DNA of 64,000 bases from Neurospora crassa OR74A (GCF_000182925.2 NC_026504.1:4526001-4590000); one strand, 5' to 3'. Shown: positions 24,251-37,157, counted from the stretch's first letter. Program-made: numbers and translations. Notes: generated from the letters alone by a model not told the origin.

Positions 24251-27200
24251 CTACGACTTGGGAACCCTCCTCCCAGCCTTTACTACCCTTCCCTTGTCCA
24301 GCACAATTTCAAAGTCCGCATCTTTAACCGCCTCCACCTTGTGCGCGATCGTAATCACAGTGCTATGCCGTAACTCCATCCTCAGCAACTGGTGAATATA
24401 CGTTGCTGTCTCCACGTCAATCGACGCCGTCGCCTCGTCCATAATCACAATTGCACTCCTTCGGAGAATCGCCCTGCCTAGCCCCACCAACTGGCGCTGC
24501 CCCTGACTGAGATTCTTGCCCCCGCCATCCACTCTGGTGTCAAGCGTGAATCCGTTGTTCAAAACCGTCTTGAGAACCTGAGCCCGCTCGCCCTCACTGT
24601 GCTCATCTAGAGGGTCAAGATTGTCCCTTAGTGTACCGGCAAAGAGGACGGGATCCTGCGCTACAAAGGTTATGTGTCGACGCAGTATATGCTTGTCCAC
24701 TTTGGCGATGTCAACGGAACCTATGCGGATCTGACCGCCTGTACCTGCATCAGGCTGGATCGTGCTAAGCAGGGCATATGCGAGCGTACTCTTGCCGGAG
24801 CCAGTCCTACCTGTCACCGCCACAGTCGAGCCGCCGGGAATGACCAAGCTCACGTCCACTAGAACGGGGTCAAATTCGGGTGCATATCGCAACGTCACCT
24901 TGTCGAAGACGATGTCATCGGTACAAGAAGGCCAACCAGCTGGAGGCGGGTTGTCGGTGTTTGCTTGCTCCTGTTCGAGGCTGAGAAGCTCGATGATACG
25001 CTCAACGCTGACAAACTGCATTTGCATATCGCCATAGCGATGGCACACTTGATGCGTACTCTCTACAAAGTTGGCAGCGGCGGCTAATACAAAGCCAATC
25101 ATGCCGCTGGATAGTCCGTGGATAATGGCTGTCAGGGTCAGGGCGTACACCGAGAGACCTGACACAAGATCGAAGCGGTATTGTAGCCAGGCCTGCAGTG
25201 ACCAGTATATGTGATCCATTTTCTGAAAGTCATCGGTCGTGGCGATGATGCGGTTCTGGAAATGTGGCTCTGCGCGGAAGGCACGTACCGTAGTCAAGCC
25301 TTCGAGAAGCGTGCCAAAATTCGACATAAGCGGCGACAGGGAGACCGTCTCGAGACGACGCAAGTCCTGCGATGCAGGTAGGTAACGACCATACAAATAG
25401 ACAAATAACATGGTCGTGCCAACGCTGGGTATAATGAAGACCGGTGTTGCTGTTGCTATTACGAACATTGAGGTCATCCAGCCCAGGGAATAGAACGCTA
25501 GTGTTAACACCTGAGTCGCAATCTGCCCGTCGATCGTGCCCATGTCGGAAGTAAGACGATTCATGAGCCGTCCAACAGGTGTCACGTCGTAGAAGCGAAA
25601 TGTGGCATTCGTGACGCAGCGCATGGCCTTGGCGAAGAGGGATTTTCCAGCATTGTAGATGATAGCGATGAGGGCAAGATCCGACAGGGCTTCGAACAAA
25701 ACCTGAACCAGCGCAATAATGGCCAGACAGGTAAGCCAAGGTCGTACGTTCTTTCCAGGTGGAGGAAGATGTCGGCCGGGCTCAATGATGCCGTCGGCTT
25801 TGAAGGCGGCGTGGGAAATGAGAATGTATGGTCTATCCCCGAGCTCAGTTGATTCCCGATATTGTTCGCCCCATTCTTTCAAGAACCAGTTATAGCCGAG
25901 GTTGGTCATTCGGATCAGTAAACAGAGCGTAACCATCGTGGCCCACCAAGAAAGTTTACCGGCCTTAACATATTGCCAGTAGACGGTGGCCATAACACCA
26001 CCATGCACCCGGTGTTCTTCCTGAATAAACTTACCAGCCACCGTGGCCAGCTCAGCCTCTTCCTCGGACGATGAATCCTCGGTGTTTTGACTGGTAGAAG
26101 ATCCGGCGATCGGTGAGCTCTCCGGTGTGGTAGCGGCCTGTGCTTCCAGTTCCTTCTCGTGTTCCGCAATTTCCCTTCTGTTGAAAGTCTTGACTTGTCC
26201 ACCAGGAACAATGTCCAGAACCTGATAGGCATATTGCTGAACAATATCAACGCGGTGAGTCACTAGTACGATCAACCGACCCGCAGTTAGTGGTGAGTTT
26301 TGGTCGGCAAAGAGATTGCGTGAGATAGTTTCGGCGGTTTGGTGGTCAAGAGCGGCGATAGGGTCATCGAGAAGGAGGATCCGACTCCTGCTATAAACAG
26401 CCCGGGCTAGCGCCACACGAGCTCGCTGGCCCCCAGAAAGCCCAGTACCATTCTCCCCAATCAGGGATCTATCTCCTCCCTTAAACTTTCTGAGATCTTC
26501 CACAAGGCAACATGCCCTGAGGACCTGCCAGTACCGCGCCTCATCAAAAGGAGTACTGAATAAGATGTTGTCACGTATACTCATGCTTTCAAGCCATGGC
26601 ATTTGGGCACAGTATCCAATCATTTCGGCAGGGACATTCTTCTCACCAGAATGCTGGTCGAGCTCGCCCAAGATAGCTTGCAGTAATGCCGTCTTGCCAA
26701 TGCCAACCTTACCACAGACCAAGGCCAAACCGGGCTCACAAACAAAGGAGATATTATCCAGCACTGTTGTGTCAGAGCCTGGCCATGAGAAAGATGCATT
26801 GCGGATAGAAATTTCCAGATTGCTCTGGTGGAAGGCAGGGGTGACTGTTTCGTCATCCTCATTGTCGTCTTTGTCTGGCTCCAACATAAAATCCTCGATG
26901 CGACGCATGGCAACCCTGGCGTTGGTCAGAGAGGTGTAGAGGGAAGGCAGGTCGCGTAGGTTGTTCTGCAACATGGTGAATAGACCAAGAGCCGGGAAGG
27001 CGATGTCGACTGTTAGAGGCCTATGCAAGATAAGCGTATATGCGGCAAATCCAACAACAGGAAACATGTACGAGGTTATGTTGTTGATGACGTTGATGCT
27101 TCTGTCGACAACATTGCTTTTGACGCGCTGGAACAACTCTTTCTGTCGAATTTCCATAATATGCCCAAGCCATCGGTCCTGCCAATCGTACCAGCGAAGA

Positions 27201-29081
27201 TGACGAAGTGATTCCACAAACTGACTGGTGCGCTCAAGCTTGACGTCGGTAGTAGCACGACGCTTTTTCTCTACTCTTTTTAGCAAGCCCGTCATGTAAT
27301 AGTTCACAGCCATGCCGACGACGATGACAAGGATGCCATACAATGAGGCAGACCCCAAGATGTTCCACAGAAGAACTATGGAAACAATGACACTGAGTGG
27401 TTTTGTGAGAAGCGTTGATGCCTCCCAGAATCTTTGGGCCACCTCATACACGTCACCGCGAAGCAGGTTGAGGATTTTTCCAGTTGACGCAGGCGCCTCC
27501 TTTCCTCTTTGAGATGGGACCACGGATTTGTGTTTGAAAGCCTGATACACCCCCCTGACCCAAGACCTGAGACTCCAGGGTTGAGAAGGTTCAGCGTCCT
27601 CGTTGTTGATATCCTCCAGGGTATCATTTTCATCTCCCAACAAGGTACTGGTCTGCGAGCTGGGCGTGGACACTTCCGCCGCAATAGTGAAGGCCTTCCG
27701 GCGCAATGTCTTGTCGTGAATCATGGTGATCATTTCGCCGCGCGATCGCTCGTAGTTGCGTCGTTCGTACCAGATTTTAAACACAGCAGAATGAGCTCTC
27801 AAAACTCTTGCAATAAGGATGAAGCTGGCATAGACGACAGCTGCCCGAATGGCAGGAATTTCGGACATGAGTGCATTGAGAAGCTGCTTGAGTAAAACGG
27901 GCTCTGATAGCTCAGCCAATGTCTCGAATGTTCCGAGGCATGTTGTCAGGACGATATCAAGACCATTCGCTTTGAGCAACCTAACGAGTACAGTACCAGT
28001 CAAATCTCTAAAAAGGAGGTGCAGAGTCTGGTGCTGGAAGTCGGATGCCAGAAGCCAGACGTCTTTGTCATGCAACTGCCTCTTGCAGGCGGTAGATATC
28101 AAGGGCGCCATCCAAGACACAGACATCCACTGCCAAAGGGTGACTATGTCTTCAGGGCTTCGTACACTGGACTCCGGCTTGGCGAAAGGCTTGCCAATCT
28201 TGGAGCTACTCAATAGCGGATCTCGCAGTGGCATGTTGAGCATGACAACGATGGACGCTAGAGTCACGCAATCCCCTGCGCCCCAGGTTGTAAAGCATTT
28301 CCATGTCGTTCCGATGGCATCTGGGGCAAGCGTGGTAATCGTGAGTTGGAAGAAGAGAAGCGTGGCGGCGATGACAAAGAGCGACCTTCGAACAGTTCTG
28401 GGACGATCAACGAGAATGAGTAATGCCGACAGTACCTGCGCTGGCCGTCAGTACAGAGTCCAGAAATGACCTATGCCTGCCATCAAGGTATCGCATCTTA
28501 CATTGGGGATGAGGGGCATGAGATGTAGCTGGATTTCGGTGGGGTTTTGATGGGCTATGGCGGCACTAAATATGCTGATGAGGGCACCGGTGAGATTGAG
28601 AACCAGAAGACACAATGTCCAGCGTGTCCATATCTTCTTAGGAGAAACCGCAATTGCTCGTCGGCGCGGGAGTAGCGGAGTATCTTCGAAGCTTTCGTCG
28701 TGGTTGGCGCCGGCTCCTTCTTGATCGTGAGTTTGAAATCCAGCCACGTGTTTCTCGGCAGTGAGGTTTCGCAACCAAATGGGGCGCCATGGGTCGAACC
28801 AAACCAGTGCATAATGAAACACAAAAACCAAAAGAGAGATCCAAACAGGAATATGGCCAACGATGCCAAGACAGTGCGGTCCAAAGTTGGCGAGAGAGGG
28901 TATCTGTAGAATTGGTGTTAGCGATGAGTTTACGGAATAGCCTTGGGTGTTACTTGAAGGCACCGTAAGCAGAGAAGGCTCGGATACGGTATCCGCGTGT
29001 CTTTACCCGACGGATATGAGAACCAGAGCAGGAACACGACGAATATATTTGCAGCTACATACCCAGAATTCTTGACAACAA
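24251..29081 (-). CDS. ABC transporter, subfamily C (MRP/Ycf1-like); first exon unresolved
   Basis: Full ABCC exporter. Assigned exons: 29081-28954, 28903-28502 and 28435-24251 (at least 1571 aa); introns are GTAACA...CTACAG and GTAAGA...CGCAG. Order: N-terminal TMD0 helices with an acidic linker, TMD1, NBD1, linker, TMD2, NBD2. NBD1 has Walker A GKVGIGKT (26684-26716), signature LSGGQ (26405-26440) and Walker B ending LLLDDP, with Asp at the usual catalytic Glu position, as is common in ABCC. NBD2 has GRTGSGKST (24785-24811), LSQGQ (24478-24512) and IVIMDEATA with the catalytic Glu. So NBD1 is probably the degenerate site. The exon at 29081 opens after an in-frame stop and an acceptor-like CTACAG, so a start exon lies further upstream, probably within 29100-29450; I could not fix it. 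Substrate unknown; such genes export conjugates, toxins or metabolites at the plasma membrane or vacuole. Confidence 0.92.
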
Positions 29082-29190
29082 CTGTAGCATGGCCATAGAC
29101 CGGCTAGACCGTATGTTGTCGTGTCTATCATTTCGGTAAAGAGGATGGAACCCGTTTGATGAGTTTCGAGGTGTTCTCGCGATGAAGATG

Positions 29191-29209
29191 GTTGTTGTTG
29201 TTGTTGTTG
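29191..29209. repeat. (GTT)n microsatellite
   Basis: Six GTT units near the unresolved 5' end of the ABC gene; poly-Gln in one minus-strand frame. Confidence 0.85.
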
Positions 29210-30405
29210 CTGGGTGTCGCTATGGCGGCTGCTGGACCCTTGCGTGGCCCGCCGGATAAGCACGAAAAGAATGTGAGATCCAAAAAGGTACGTGGTAGAA
29301 AAGACTGCTACCAGTACAGATGTATGTATAGTTTTGATGTGGTTGTTGGATAGTATTTCTTTTAGACATGACCACCTTCAGCATGCTATGTGATGTTGAC
29401 GCATGCTAACGTTGCGTTGCCTCACGCAGGGCGAGGGCGTATTGAAAGAAGCCTTATGGGGCCTGAATCATGCTGACCGATGCAGTACGATGAAGTTGGT
29501 GGTTTGAAAGTGTTTAGGCTCTGATGATGGTAAGACAGGAAGTAAACCAACCCGATACTTGCAGCAAGAGACGTAAAAAGACGTTGAGAGGCTGAAGTGA
29601 ACAACGAAAGGCAAGCCTCGAATTGATGATAGATCAAAGACGAAAAAGAAGAGGACGGTAAAAACAAAACGAAGCATTAGTAAAGCCTGGAGAAGTGATT
29701 CGATTTGCGGGAAATAACTCCCTCCCTCTAGGCCAGTGGTCACGCCTGCCTCATAGCAACATCCATCCTAGACTAAAGGCAGGTGGTCCTCGGGTGGTCC
29801 ACAGATATCGAATCTCGTGAATGTGTTGTCCCCGCCTGGTGCGAGTTGAGGTGGAATTGGAGTTGTAGCCGAGACGCTAGAATCCCTACCTCGAGGTGGT
29901 CTTTGGCTCTCAGTGGCCCAGACCTTCCGCGAAGCACACGTTAGCGCGGGGCACCAGGCCCAGGCGAGGCCGGCAGTCCTTCGGGTACGTCTGCCCTGGG
30001 CTAGAGGAATCAGGCAAACCCCGTCTTGATCCGTGTGAAAGGTTTGGGGAACTGTTGAAACCGCATCCGGTTGATGCGGTTGCGGGAATAGAGAGGGTGG
30101 TGATGCATTATAATGCCGCTGTTTAATTGCATGCTAACAGGCAACTGGCCAATAGTCTCAGGGCTTTCCGCTTCCGACCATACCTTATATAGAGAAAGTG
30201 CACAAGCCATATCAATAGGTATGTCATCTTGTGCTGTTGTTCCCTCTCTGTAATCAGACCTGGGAGCCCTTGACGCCGCCCAGCTGAATTGTTTTCTAGT
30301 AGTTTTTTCTGAATTTCTTGTTTAAATGGAAAAAAGAAAACAAAAAGCCCCCAGGGTATAGAGCCTAAGCCAAATCCATCAGGAAACCCACACCTTATGC
30401 ACCTT
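29210..30405. other. Upstream region of the ABC gene
   Basis: It probably holds the missing ABC start exon and promoter, and the 3' UTR of the next minus-strand gene. No separate gene is supported. Confidence 0.4.
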
Positions 30406-31512
30406 CTATGACCTTTCACCCCGGCTCTGGGACAGTGCGGTTGTCTCACCCGCCAGGTCCGCTGCCCCCCACTCCGTTCCCGAGTATCGTTGTGCAGCAT
30501 CATCCGACACTCTCCATTTTGGCGATAGCGCTTGTGTCGACATCTCCACTGGTTGGCGATCGCAACCCTGGAGCTCAGCGCGGCCCTCTTCTTTCATTTC
30601 TCTTGCTTCCTTTGGGGGTTCAGGTTCAGGCTCATCCCCAATATATACCAGATCATATGGCGATTCCCAGTTAAAGCCGCTCTTGCGTTGAGCAGTCGGA
30701 TTTGACGAGGGTCTCCATTTGGACTTGTCTGACCAATCGCCCGAGTTTTCCGAGGTGTTGCCCTCCTCAAGAGCGCGCGCTTCGGCTGGAGATGGTATGA
30801 GCAGCATATTGCCGTGCTGCTCTAGAATCATCGGGTGCGAGTCTTCCCTACCCCTCTTCCTCCTATATCGCACCAACAGCATTACCAGGCTCGCCAACAC
30901 GGCCACGCCTGCCACTGTCGAGCCAGCAATGATACCCGCTTTTGCCCCGGTGGATAACCCATCATCTTTGTTCACCCTGCCATCTTCTGCCCGTGATGAC
31001 TTGGCATGACTTCCGAACGTGGCCGTTTCCTCCGATTCGGTTTTGACGGCAGCTCCCGTAGGTGATGTCGATGTCATGAGAGATGTGGGCGCCGAGATCA
31101 GCGTGGAGTCTGTGGTTGAAGCCTTGGTTACCATTGCTTTAGTTGACCTTGCCGTACCAGTGAAGCCAGCAGCCGAATAGTACTGTTCCTCGCCAACATT
31201 CAGAGGTGTCTGGTTTGCGGCACATTTGGATACCAACGTGCCATACACTTCGGCAAGGTCTCCCGGGTCCGACTCTGCCAAACACCTGGCCGTGCCCGTA
31301 ACGAAATTTCCTCCATTGTTGCAGAAGCACGAGGTCGCCTCAGCTGGGGCTCCCGCCGCACAGTTGGATGTAGTGGATGCTTGGTTCAAACAGTCATATG
31401 CATCGACCGGATAGTCGAAGAAGTCGATATTGACAGCGGCGCATGGGATGGATGTGAGAACAAGCGCAATTAGAGCTGGCGGGAGGATCGACAACCTATG
31501 CAATCCGAGCAT
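30406..31512 (-). CDS. Single-pass cell-surface protein with Cys-containing ectodomain
   Basis: Single exon, 368 aa, ATG at 31512 (MLGLHRLSILPPALIALVL is a clean signal peptide ending near CAA). The ectodomain has six Cys in the first ~110 residues (YDC, SNC, SCFC, ARC, SKC), then a Ser/Thr-rich stalk. A Gly/Ala/Val transmembrane helix, GIIAGSTVAGVAVLASL, follows with a basic stop-transfer RYRRKRGRED. The cytoplasmic tail of roughly 150 residues is acidic and proline-containing. This layout resembles fungal wall-stress sensors and related membrane proteins of the Wsc/Mid2 type, but the Cys pattern does not match a WSC domain by eye. A sensor or receptor role is inference. Confidence 0.75.
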   Translation of the reverse strand: MLGLHRLSILPPALIALVLTSIPCAAVNIDFFDYPVDAYDCLNQASTTSNCAAGAPAEATSCFCNNGGNFVTGTARCLAESDPGDLAEVYGTLVSKCAANQTPLNVGEEQYYSAAGFTGTARSTKAMVTKASTTDSTLISAPTSLMTSTSPTGAAVKTESEETATFGSHAKSSRAEDGRVNKDDGLSTGAKAGIIAGSTVAGVAVLASLVMLLVRYRRKRGREDSHPMILEQHGNMLLIPSPAEARALEEGNTSENSGDWSDKSKWRPSSNPTAQRKSGFNWESPYDLVYIGDEPEPEPPKEAREMKEEGRAELQGCDRQPVEMSTQALSPKWRVSDDAAQRYSGTEWGAADLAGETTALSQSRGERS

Positions 31513-34341
31513 TGTGGCCGAGTCTGTTGGCACTCAAGCGATGTGTTGGGTACAGATTGCTCGCAAGGCCGGAAAGGTGTGAGTAAGTGATTCTGGAAGG
31601 CCGACCAAGTTGGAAAGAGAAAGGGAGCCAAACCCATCTCCAGCGACTATAGAGTTGTCAAAGAGACTTAGAGCTCAACAGCCTCACGGATGGTGAGCAC
31701 AAACAAAAGACAAAATCCACCCAGCAGCGAAACTAAAAGAGTAGCGAGCGTGGTGGGAAGAAGCATGAGTTAAAATAGCTTCACTGAAAAGGGAGAGGGA
31801 AAGCATAAGAAGCAGGAAGCTGACGAGGATAACGACGACGACGACGACGCGGTTCAAGACGCTAAAAAAACCCATGCATCCACCACCTTGGGGAGATGGG
31901 TCCCCAGATCCCCTTCTCGTGCAACGGTGCAGCCCCCCTGTCTGGGTCTGGGGAGAGGTCAAGAAGCGAGCTTTACCTGCCTTGCTGGGCGGGCATTGCG
32001 GCTGAGGCGTTGATCTTGGGTTAGGCTCGGCCTGGTGGGTGATGGGTCAAGGGTCTTTTTCCCATTTCGGTGTTAGGCCCTATAGGCCCGTGGCTTGCTA
32101 GATGGCGGTCTTGTTGAGCGGAAAGCGACACCTCGACGATTGAACTCGTTACGGCATCCAAGCCCGGTGTTTCTAAGCCAATTTCGGGTGCTTCTCCCCA
32201 CTTGGTTGCCATCTGTTGGCTGTCGGCGATTTGGCTTTGGCGCTTTCAGTGGGCGATGAATGACGTGAGATTGGGTCTCCAGTATCTTGAGACTTGAAGG
32301 GATAGCAAAGATTCCCACTTCAGAGCCATGATGCTTCCCAGAGGAACTCGACCTCGCGACTGGATCGCGGTCCCGGATCCTCGACGGCCGGACAACCACC
32401 TCCCTTTCTGGCCATTGCATGGGCCCTTCAACTCGGCATTTTGACGGCGTGCAACAGTGTACAGCATGCCAGGAACGCCGTCAATTCGCAGCGGCATCAC
32501 CAAAAGGCGCACTGAGAATCTAGGAGGCAGCCGCCATGCCGCGATCCATTCAGTGCCCTGAAGTGGATATCGATGCCTCACTGCAGTGCTGGCATCGTAA
32601 AATCCATAGCTATGGACGGGTGCCGTCACCAGTGTCGGCCGCTCCGGGGTGCGGATGGGTGGTCCATATGCTGAGGTGGTGTCTAGATCGCGCCATGTTT
32701 TTTCGAGACTGAGATCTGTGGCTTCAGTTGATAAGCAATCAACGAATGATTAGCAAGACAGTCCTTGGTAGGTTGTCTTGGAACCCATTTCGAACACTGA
32801 GGTCCATTATTGAGACAATACTTGGCCTTTCAACTGAATAAACTGGTGCGCGAATTCAATGCCATTGTCAAGTCGTTGCATTGTCTCCCGGCAGGAAACA
32901 GCTCATATTTTGTGTGCGTTGTTGGGAAGACGGGACTACGGTCGGGACAGCGAACGGACCACCACTATTCGTCAAGGCAGAAACCACGGCAAGCATTCAG
33001 CAATCCATCCGGCAAACTTCGGACAACCAGAGTGTAGAATTATCACCTTTCAATGTTTGCCTGGAGGGTCCTGAATGTACACTGATTCTGATGAATATGC
33101 ATGGTACAGATGGAGTGAGCCTGCTGTGGAGAGGAAGAGAGGAAGATCGCCATCTCATCGTGTTTGTGCAGTGTTTTGCCGGCCGACACCACCTGGCGCA
33201 TAAGCAATCAAGCTCAGACAGAAAATTACCATAAACATGCCTATGGCACTGTGGAAAAGTCGCCATATCTTGTACACTTCCTTGGGCTTCCATCACATTA
33301 TAACTCCCCCAAACCACATATACTACGATGTGAATGCGATGGCGAAAGCTGTTCAAATGATTCTAGCTATTGTCCGCATTCAGCAATGACTTTTCTGTCA
33401 TCAGTTAGGGGTCATGGCATATTCTTCTATCTGGTATTGGCGATGACTCCTGTACATTACGCCCGTGGTTTCCATCTCTACCATTCACCAGGTGGACAGC
33501 CAGCGTTCCGACCACGGTCACACCTCTCAACAGGAACGCTAGTGAGCCCCTCACTTGGCCAACACAACAACAGTAGTTGCGAGTGACTGTCGAACATGGG
33601 TCATGAACAGATCGGTTATTCTTTGCGTCTTCGTTCTTTTGCATGGCTCGCACAATCCACCCACACGAAGTCAGCCAAGTTGTTCATCGAGTCAAGTACC
33701 TAGCTGGCATATTATATATATGATCCTTATTCCCCCGAATCTTGCTGATCTCTTCGTTTCCGCGGTATCGAGTCCCCTCGGCCAGGTGTTTCATCACATT
33801 ATAGCCAAGGTGTTCAGCCTACGGCGTCAATCAATGTCCTTTTGCTCAAATAGCTGATATATTCACAAGAGAATGGGCCACGTCCAAAGCCCGGCCGGCC
33901 TCGCTCACACTCTTGGCTTACACCATCCTGTCCGCAAGAACAATGCCATTGTTCTCCTACCCACCAGCGGCTCCTGGGCTCGGTGAATGTTTATATCGCA
34001 GTGGTCGCATGGGGATCAAGGTGTCGTCGTCCTGAACAGCCCATCTCAACATTGCTGTTCTTCTCATTGTTCAGATGACAGTGACTCAAAGTCAGCCTTG
34101 GCCTTGCTATTCAGTTGCGACTGTGTATGCGGACATGTAAAAACTCAAGGTTCAGTGACAGCCAACTCCCTCCTCCATGGTACTTAAATTTCTCCCCCAG
34201 AGGGTATACCCTCACAAATCTCTTCCTCCTAACCAACCGTTCACTGGTAACCATCAAGACCGCCATCCAGTACCTCACTGTACACGACGACGAAGCACCC
34301 AGGATACCAAAGAACCAACCACTCATAAGAAACACAGCAAG
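31513..34341. other. Divergent intergenic region, 2.8 kb
   Basis: Upstream of two divergent genes. No gene is supported. It holds a (GAC)n run at about 31832-31849. Frames at 32073-32629 on the minus strand were examined and lack protein-like features. Confidence 0.45.
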
Positions 34342-35583
34342 ATGGGACCTTCATCATCTCCCAACGATCTCGTCCAGCTCTTGAGTAAGCTGTCGGTCGA
34401 AAACGACTCCAGCCACAGATCCAGGGGCTGTCCGCGACCTGGCGTCCTTCAACTTTCCAACGGAACCGAGATACACAACCTTCCGGTACCCATCGAAAAA
34501 CTTTCTAGCCGACACTGGGAAAAGAAGGATCACAGTGCCTTACCTATGATTTACTTCCAGCCGCCACTCCCCATGCCGCCGCGTCCACAAGGACTATCTT
34601 ATCCCGGCTGGAACACTGATGTCGTTGGCCTTCCTACTATCCCTTCTCTGTTGGCTATGCCCAGAGTCTTCCCTGCCCACCAAGGATTCGCCGAGTGTAG
34701 CTCGCCAGTCATCGAGCACGTCAAGTTTTCAAGCTATGCGGCCCTGGGCTTTTGTGTGCGAGACGCCCGTGTTGATCCGGCCGCCACGGTGCCCCCTTGT
34801 ACGCTCGATCCTCAGCTGGCGCACGCCGGAGTGGTGCGGACATGCGCCGACCGCTGCCATCTAGAACCGCACAAGCTTTGCGAACATTGTAGCGACCAGA
34901 GCCGACTGCTGGTCCTCAACGGTCTTCCGAAATGGTTCACCAACGACCAAATCATCAAGTCACGCAGCTTCCTTTGCGCGCCTTGCTCGACGCAGGAGGC
35001 ACGGAAGGCAGTTCGTTGGGCCGAAGCCGAGGCGACACTAGAACAGGACCCGGACTACCTTGCACACATCAGAAAGAGTTCTGAGCCTGGAATCATCACC
35101 GACAACATGATGCGATACCATAACGACACCACATTCCCTGTCGCCACGCCCCCCATGTCAGACTCTCTGGCTCAAGCGTTGGCAGACAATGCGCCCAGCA
35201 TGTTTCGGACCGCCAAGAAACTCTTCCGGTGCTCCTGCCACAAGCTCATCACGGCGGATCTGTGTCTGGGTCACAGACTGCTCAGGGCGGATCAGTTCCT
35301 GGAGCAAGCTCGCCGCCTGGACGAGTGGACTCGTTTCCGTTTCGGCCTTGGCGAGCAAGACTTTAAGCCGTGCCCCAAGTGCATGGTTCGCCCCGGAGTT
35401 GATGCCCACAGCTTCAACAACAGCGAAGGAGGCGCAGATCTGACAACAGTCCATTGGATCTGTATGTGCTGCCAGGAAACGGCCTCAATGTCTCGATACG
35501 AGTTCTTCCAGCAAGGCGGCGGACTTGGCCAGGAGAAGGATGACAAGAGATTGGCTGATCTGTTGGGGGTTCTTGGCTTCTAA
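34342..35583 (+). CDS. Cysteine-rich protein of unknown function
   Basis: Intronless, 413 aa from the ATG of MGPSSSPNDLVQLL; the frame is open further upstream, but the extra residues look like leader. The N-terminal third is proline-rich. From about residue 165 onward there are repeated Cys/His clusters: CADRCHLEPHKLCEHC, LCAPC, RCSCHKLITADLCLGH, CPKC and CMCC. Their CxxC and CxC spacing suggests several zinc sites. I recognise no named finger (not RING, C2H2, LIM or PHD in order). No signal peptide or membrane helix is seen, so it is probably intracellular. Confidence 0.75.
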   Translation: MGPSSSPNDLVQLLSKLSVENDSSHRSRGCPRPGVLQLSNGTEIHNLPVPIEKLSSRHWEKKDHSALPMIYFQPPLPMPPRPQGLSYPGWNTDVVGLPTIPSLLAMPRVFPAHQGFAECSSPVIEHVKFSSYAALGFCVRDARVDPAATVPPCTLDPQLAHAGVVRTCADRCHLEPHKLCEHCSDQSRLLVLNGLPKWFTNDQIIKSRSFLCAPCSTQEARKAVRWAEAEATLEQDPDYLAHIRKSSEPGIITDNMMRYHNDTTFPVATPPMSDSLAQALADNAPSMFRTAKKLFRCSCHKLITADLCLGHRLLRADQFLEQARRLDEWTRFRFGLGEQDFKPCPKCMVRPGVDAHSFNNSEGGADLTTVHWICMCCQETASMSRYEFFQQGGGLGQEKDDKRLADLLGVLGF

Positions 35584-36537
35584 AAGTGTGACCGAGGACG
35601 GGAAACTGTAATAACAGACCGTTATGGGAGACGATGAGCGTGTGAGAATGCATTGTTGGAACAATCCGGAAGATGAGTGTCTGTACAAGGCTTCAATGGG
35701 TTTCATCAGGAAGACACTGAAAAACTGGGCTATGGATCTGGGACGGGTATGATTATGGATTTTGGTCAGTTAGTGTTTGAGCATGGGTTGGCGTGGATTT
35801 GGCAAAAGTTCTCTGTCCTAGCATGTCTTATGGTTGGTTTGGCCTGATAGCCTCAATCGAACTAAAACCGCTCTATGAGACCAGCTGAATATGATTTTGC
35901 CAACTGTGAGAACGCCTCTGTGATTGATGAGTGCTCTATTATGACAAGTGACCGAGTTGAATTATGATTCACCGTAATATGATAACGGTGGCGTGAAGCC
36001 TTTCAGGTGTATGCCGAGACGTCTAATTGATGTGCGAATTAGCAGCGTCCTTGAATGCCAAGACTAAGGAAGGTATAAGACATGGATCATCCAATGAAGG
36101 CAATCACCACCGCGAAACAGTTGGTAAGAAACGATGAGGTGTCGAGATGAATATCCAGCAGTTGCCCGAGACAAAGATTATCGAAGGGAAGGCGACGGTC
36201 CAGTCATCTCTATACAAGCAAACGGGGAAGTCGCAGTGCGTTGTCCTCAATGGAAAACCGCATCCAGACCCCGCGATTGCCATCCTATCATTACGCTGTG
36301 ATCTCCGTATGACGTATTGGAGCATCGAGCCCATCTACGTGTCTGGAATTTTCTCCAACTTACTCCAAATATCCGTTTTCCTCTCGTCCTTTTTAACAAA
36401 CACCACTGCACTCTACTGTACTTCAAGCTTGCAAACACCGTCACGAAACTTCAAAGTCAGCGTCACATCAACTCGAAAGTCCACATACGGCACCAATTGA
36501 ACCAAAAACCGTCAACGAAACACACCTTCATCCAACC
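35584..36537. other. Intergenic
   Basis: Nothing beyond 3' UTR and promoter-like sequence is visible between two plus-strand genes. Confidence 0.5.
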
Positions 36538-37157
36538 ATGTCCAGCAAGCCCTTCAGCTTCATCGGCGAGGTCGTCGAGAGTGCCGTTATCAAGGCCCCT
36601 CTCTCGTTTGTGTGGCACTTCATCAAGCTTCAGGAGTTCGACAAGTTCTGGTCTGCCATCTCCAAGGCCGAGCATGTCAAGGGCACTAGTGAGGAGACCG
36701 ACATTGTGAGGTGGACCTTCAAGGACGGCAACGTCATTGAGGTCAAGCAGGATGAGCACAGCGTAAGAAGCTAACATAGGTATCCTCCCAAAGCGAGCTT
36801 TGGTTGCTAATTGGTTCAATGATATGTAGAACCTCGAACACTTCATTACCTTCAGTGTCATCAATGCCGAACCTGAGCTGAGCTACTCCAGCGTCGTCAA
36901 TACCATCCGCCTCTGGCCTGTAACTTCAGGCGAGTTTGCCAACACCACCTTTATCCGTTGGAGTACCAGGTTTTCGAGTGATGCCGATTTGGGTAAGCAA
37001 ACACACACTTCATGCTCGTATAGCTCCTGTTTCTCTGGTCAAATTGCTAACATCTTGTCTCGTAGGTGTGATCGAGGATGCCAAGTACAAGCGTCAGGAT
37101 GCCTTGAAGGATTTGTCCAAGGCGGCGGAGAAGATGCTTGCTGAGGAGAGGAAGTAG
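36538..37157 (+). CDS. Small SRPBCC/START-fold protein (Bet v1-like, polyketide cyclase/dehydrase superfamily)
   Basis: Three exons: 36538-36762, 36830-36992 and 37066-37157, giving 159 aa. Introns are GTAAGA...ATGTAG and GTAAGC...CTCGTAG, the second with a GCTAAC branch site. The protein has the superfamily pattern: an opening strand that leads into the helix start (APLSFVWHFIKLQEFDKFW), a run of amphipathic strands, the strand ending TTFIRWSTRF, and a final long helix (KDLSKAAEKMLAEER). Such folds bind hydrophobic ligands in a central cavity. No catalytic residues are diagnostic, so the ligand is unknown. No signal peptide. Confidence 0.82.

Noticed and set aside
32073-32629. Overlapping minus-strand frames and tRNA-like GTTCAATC/GTCGAGTTCC segments
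   Set aside because: No acceptor-stem pairing or anticodon arm could be formed; the frames lack protein-like structure.
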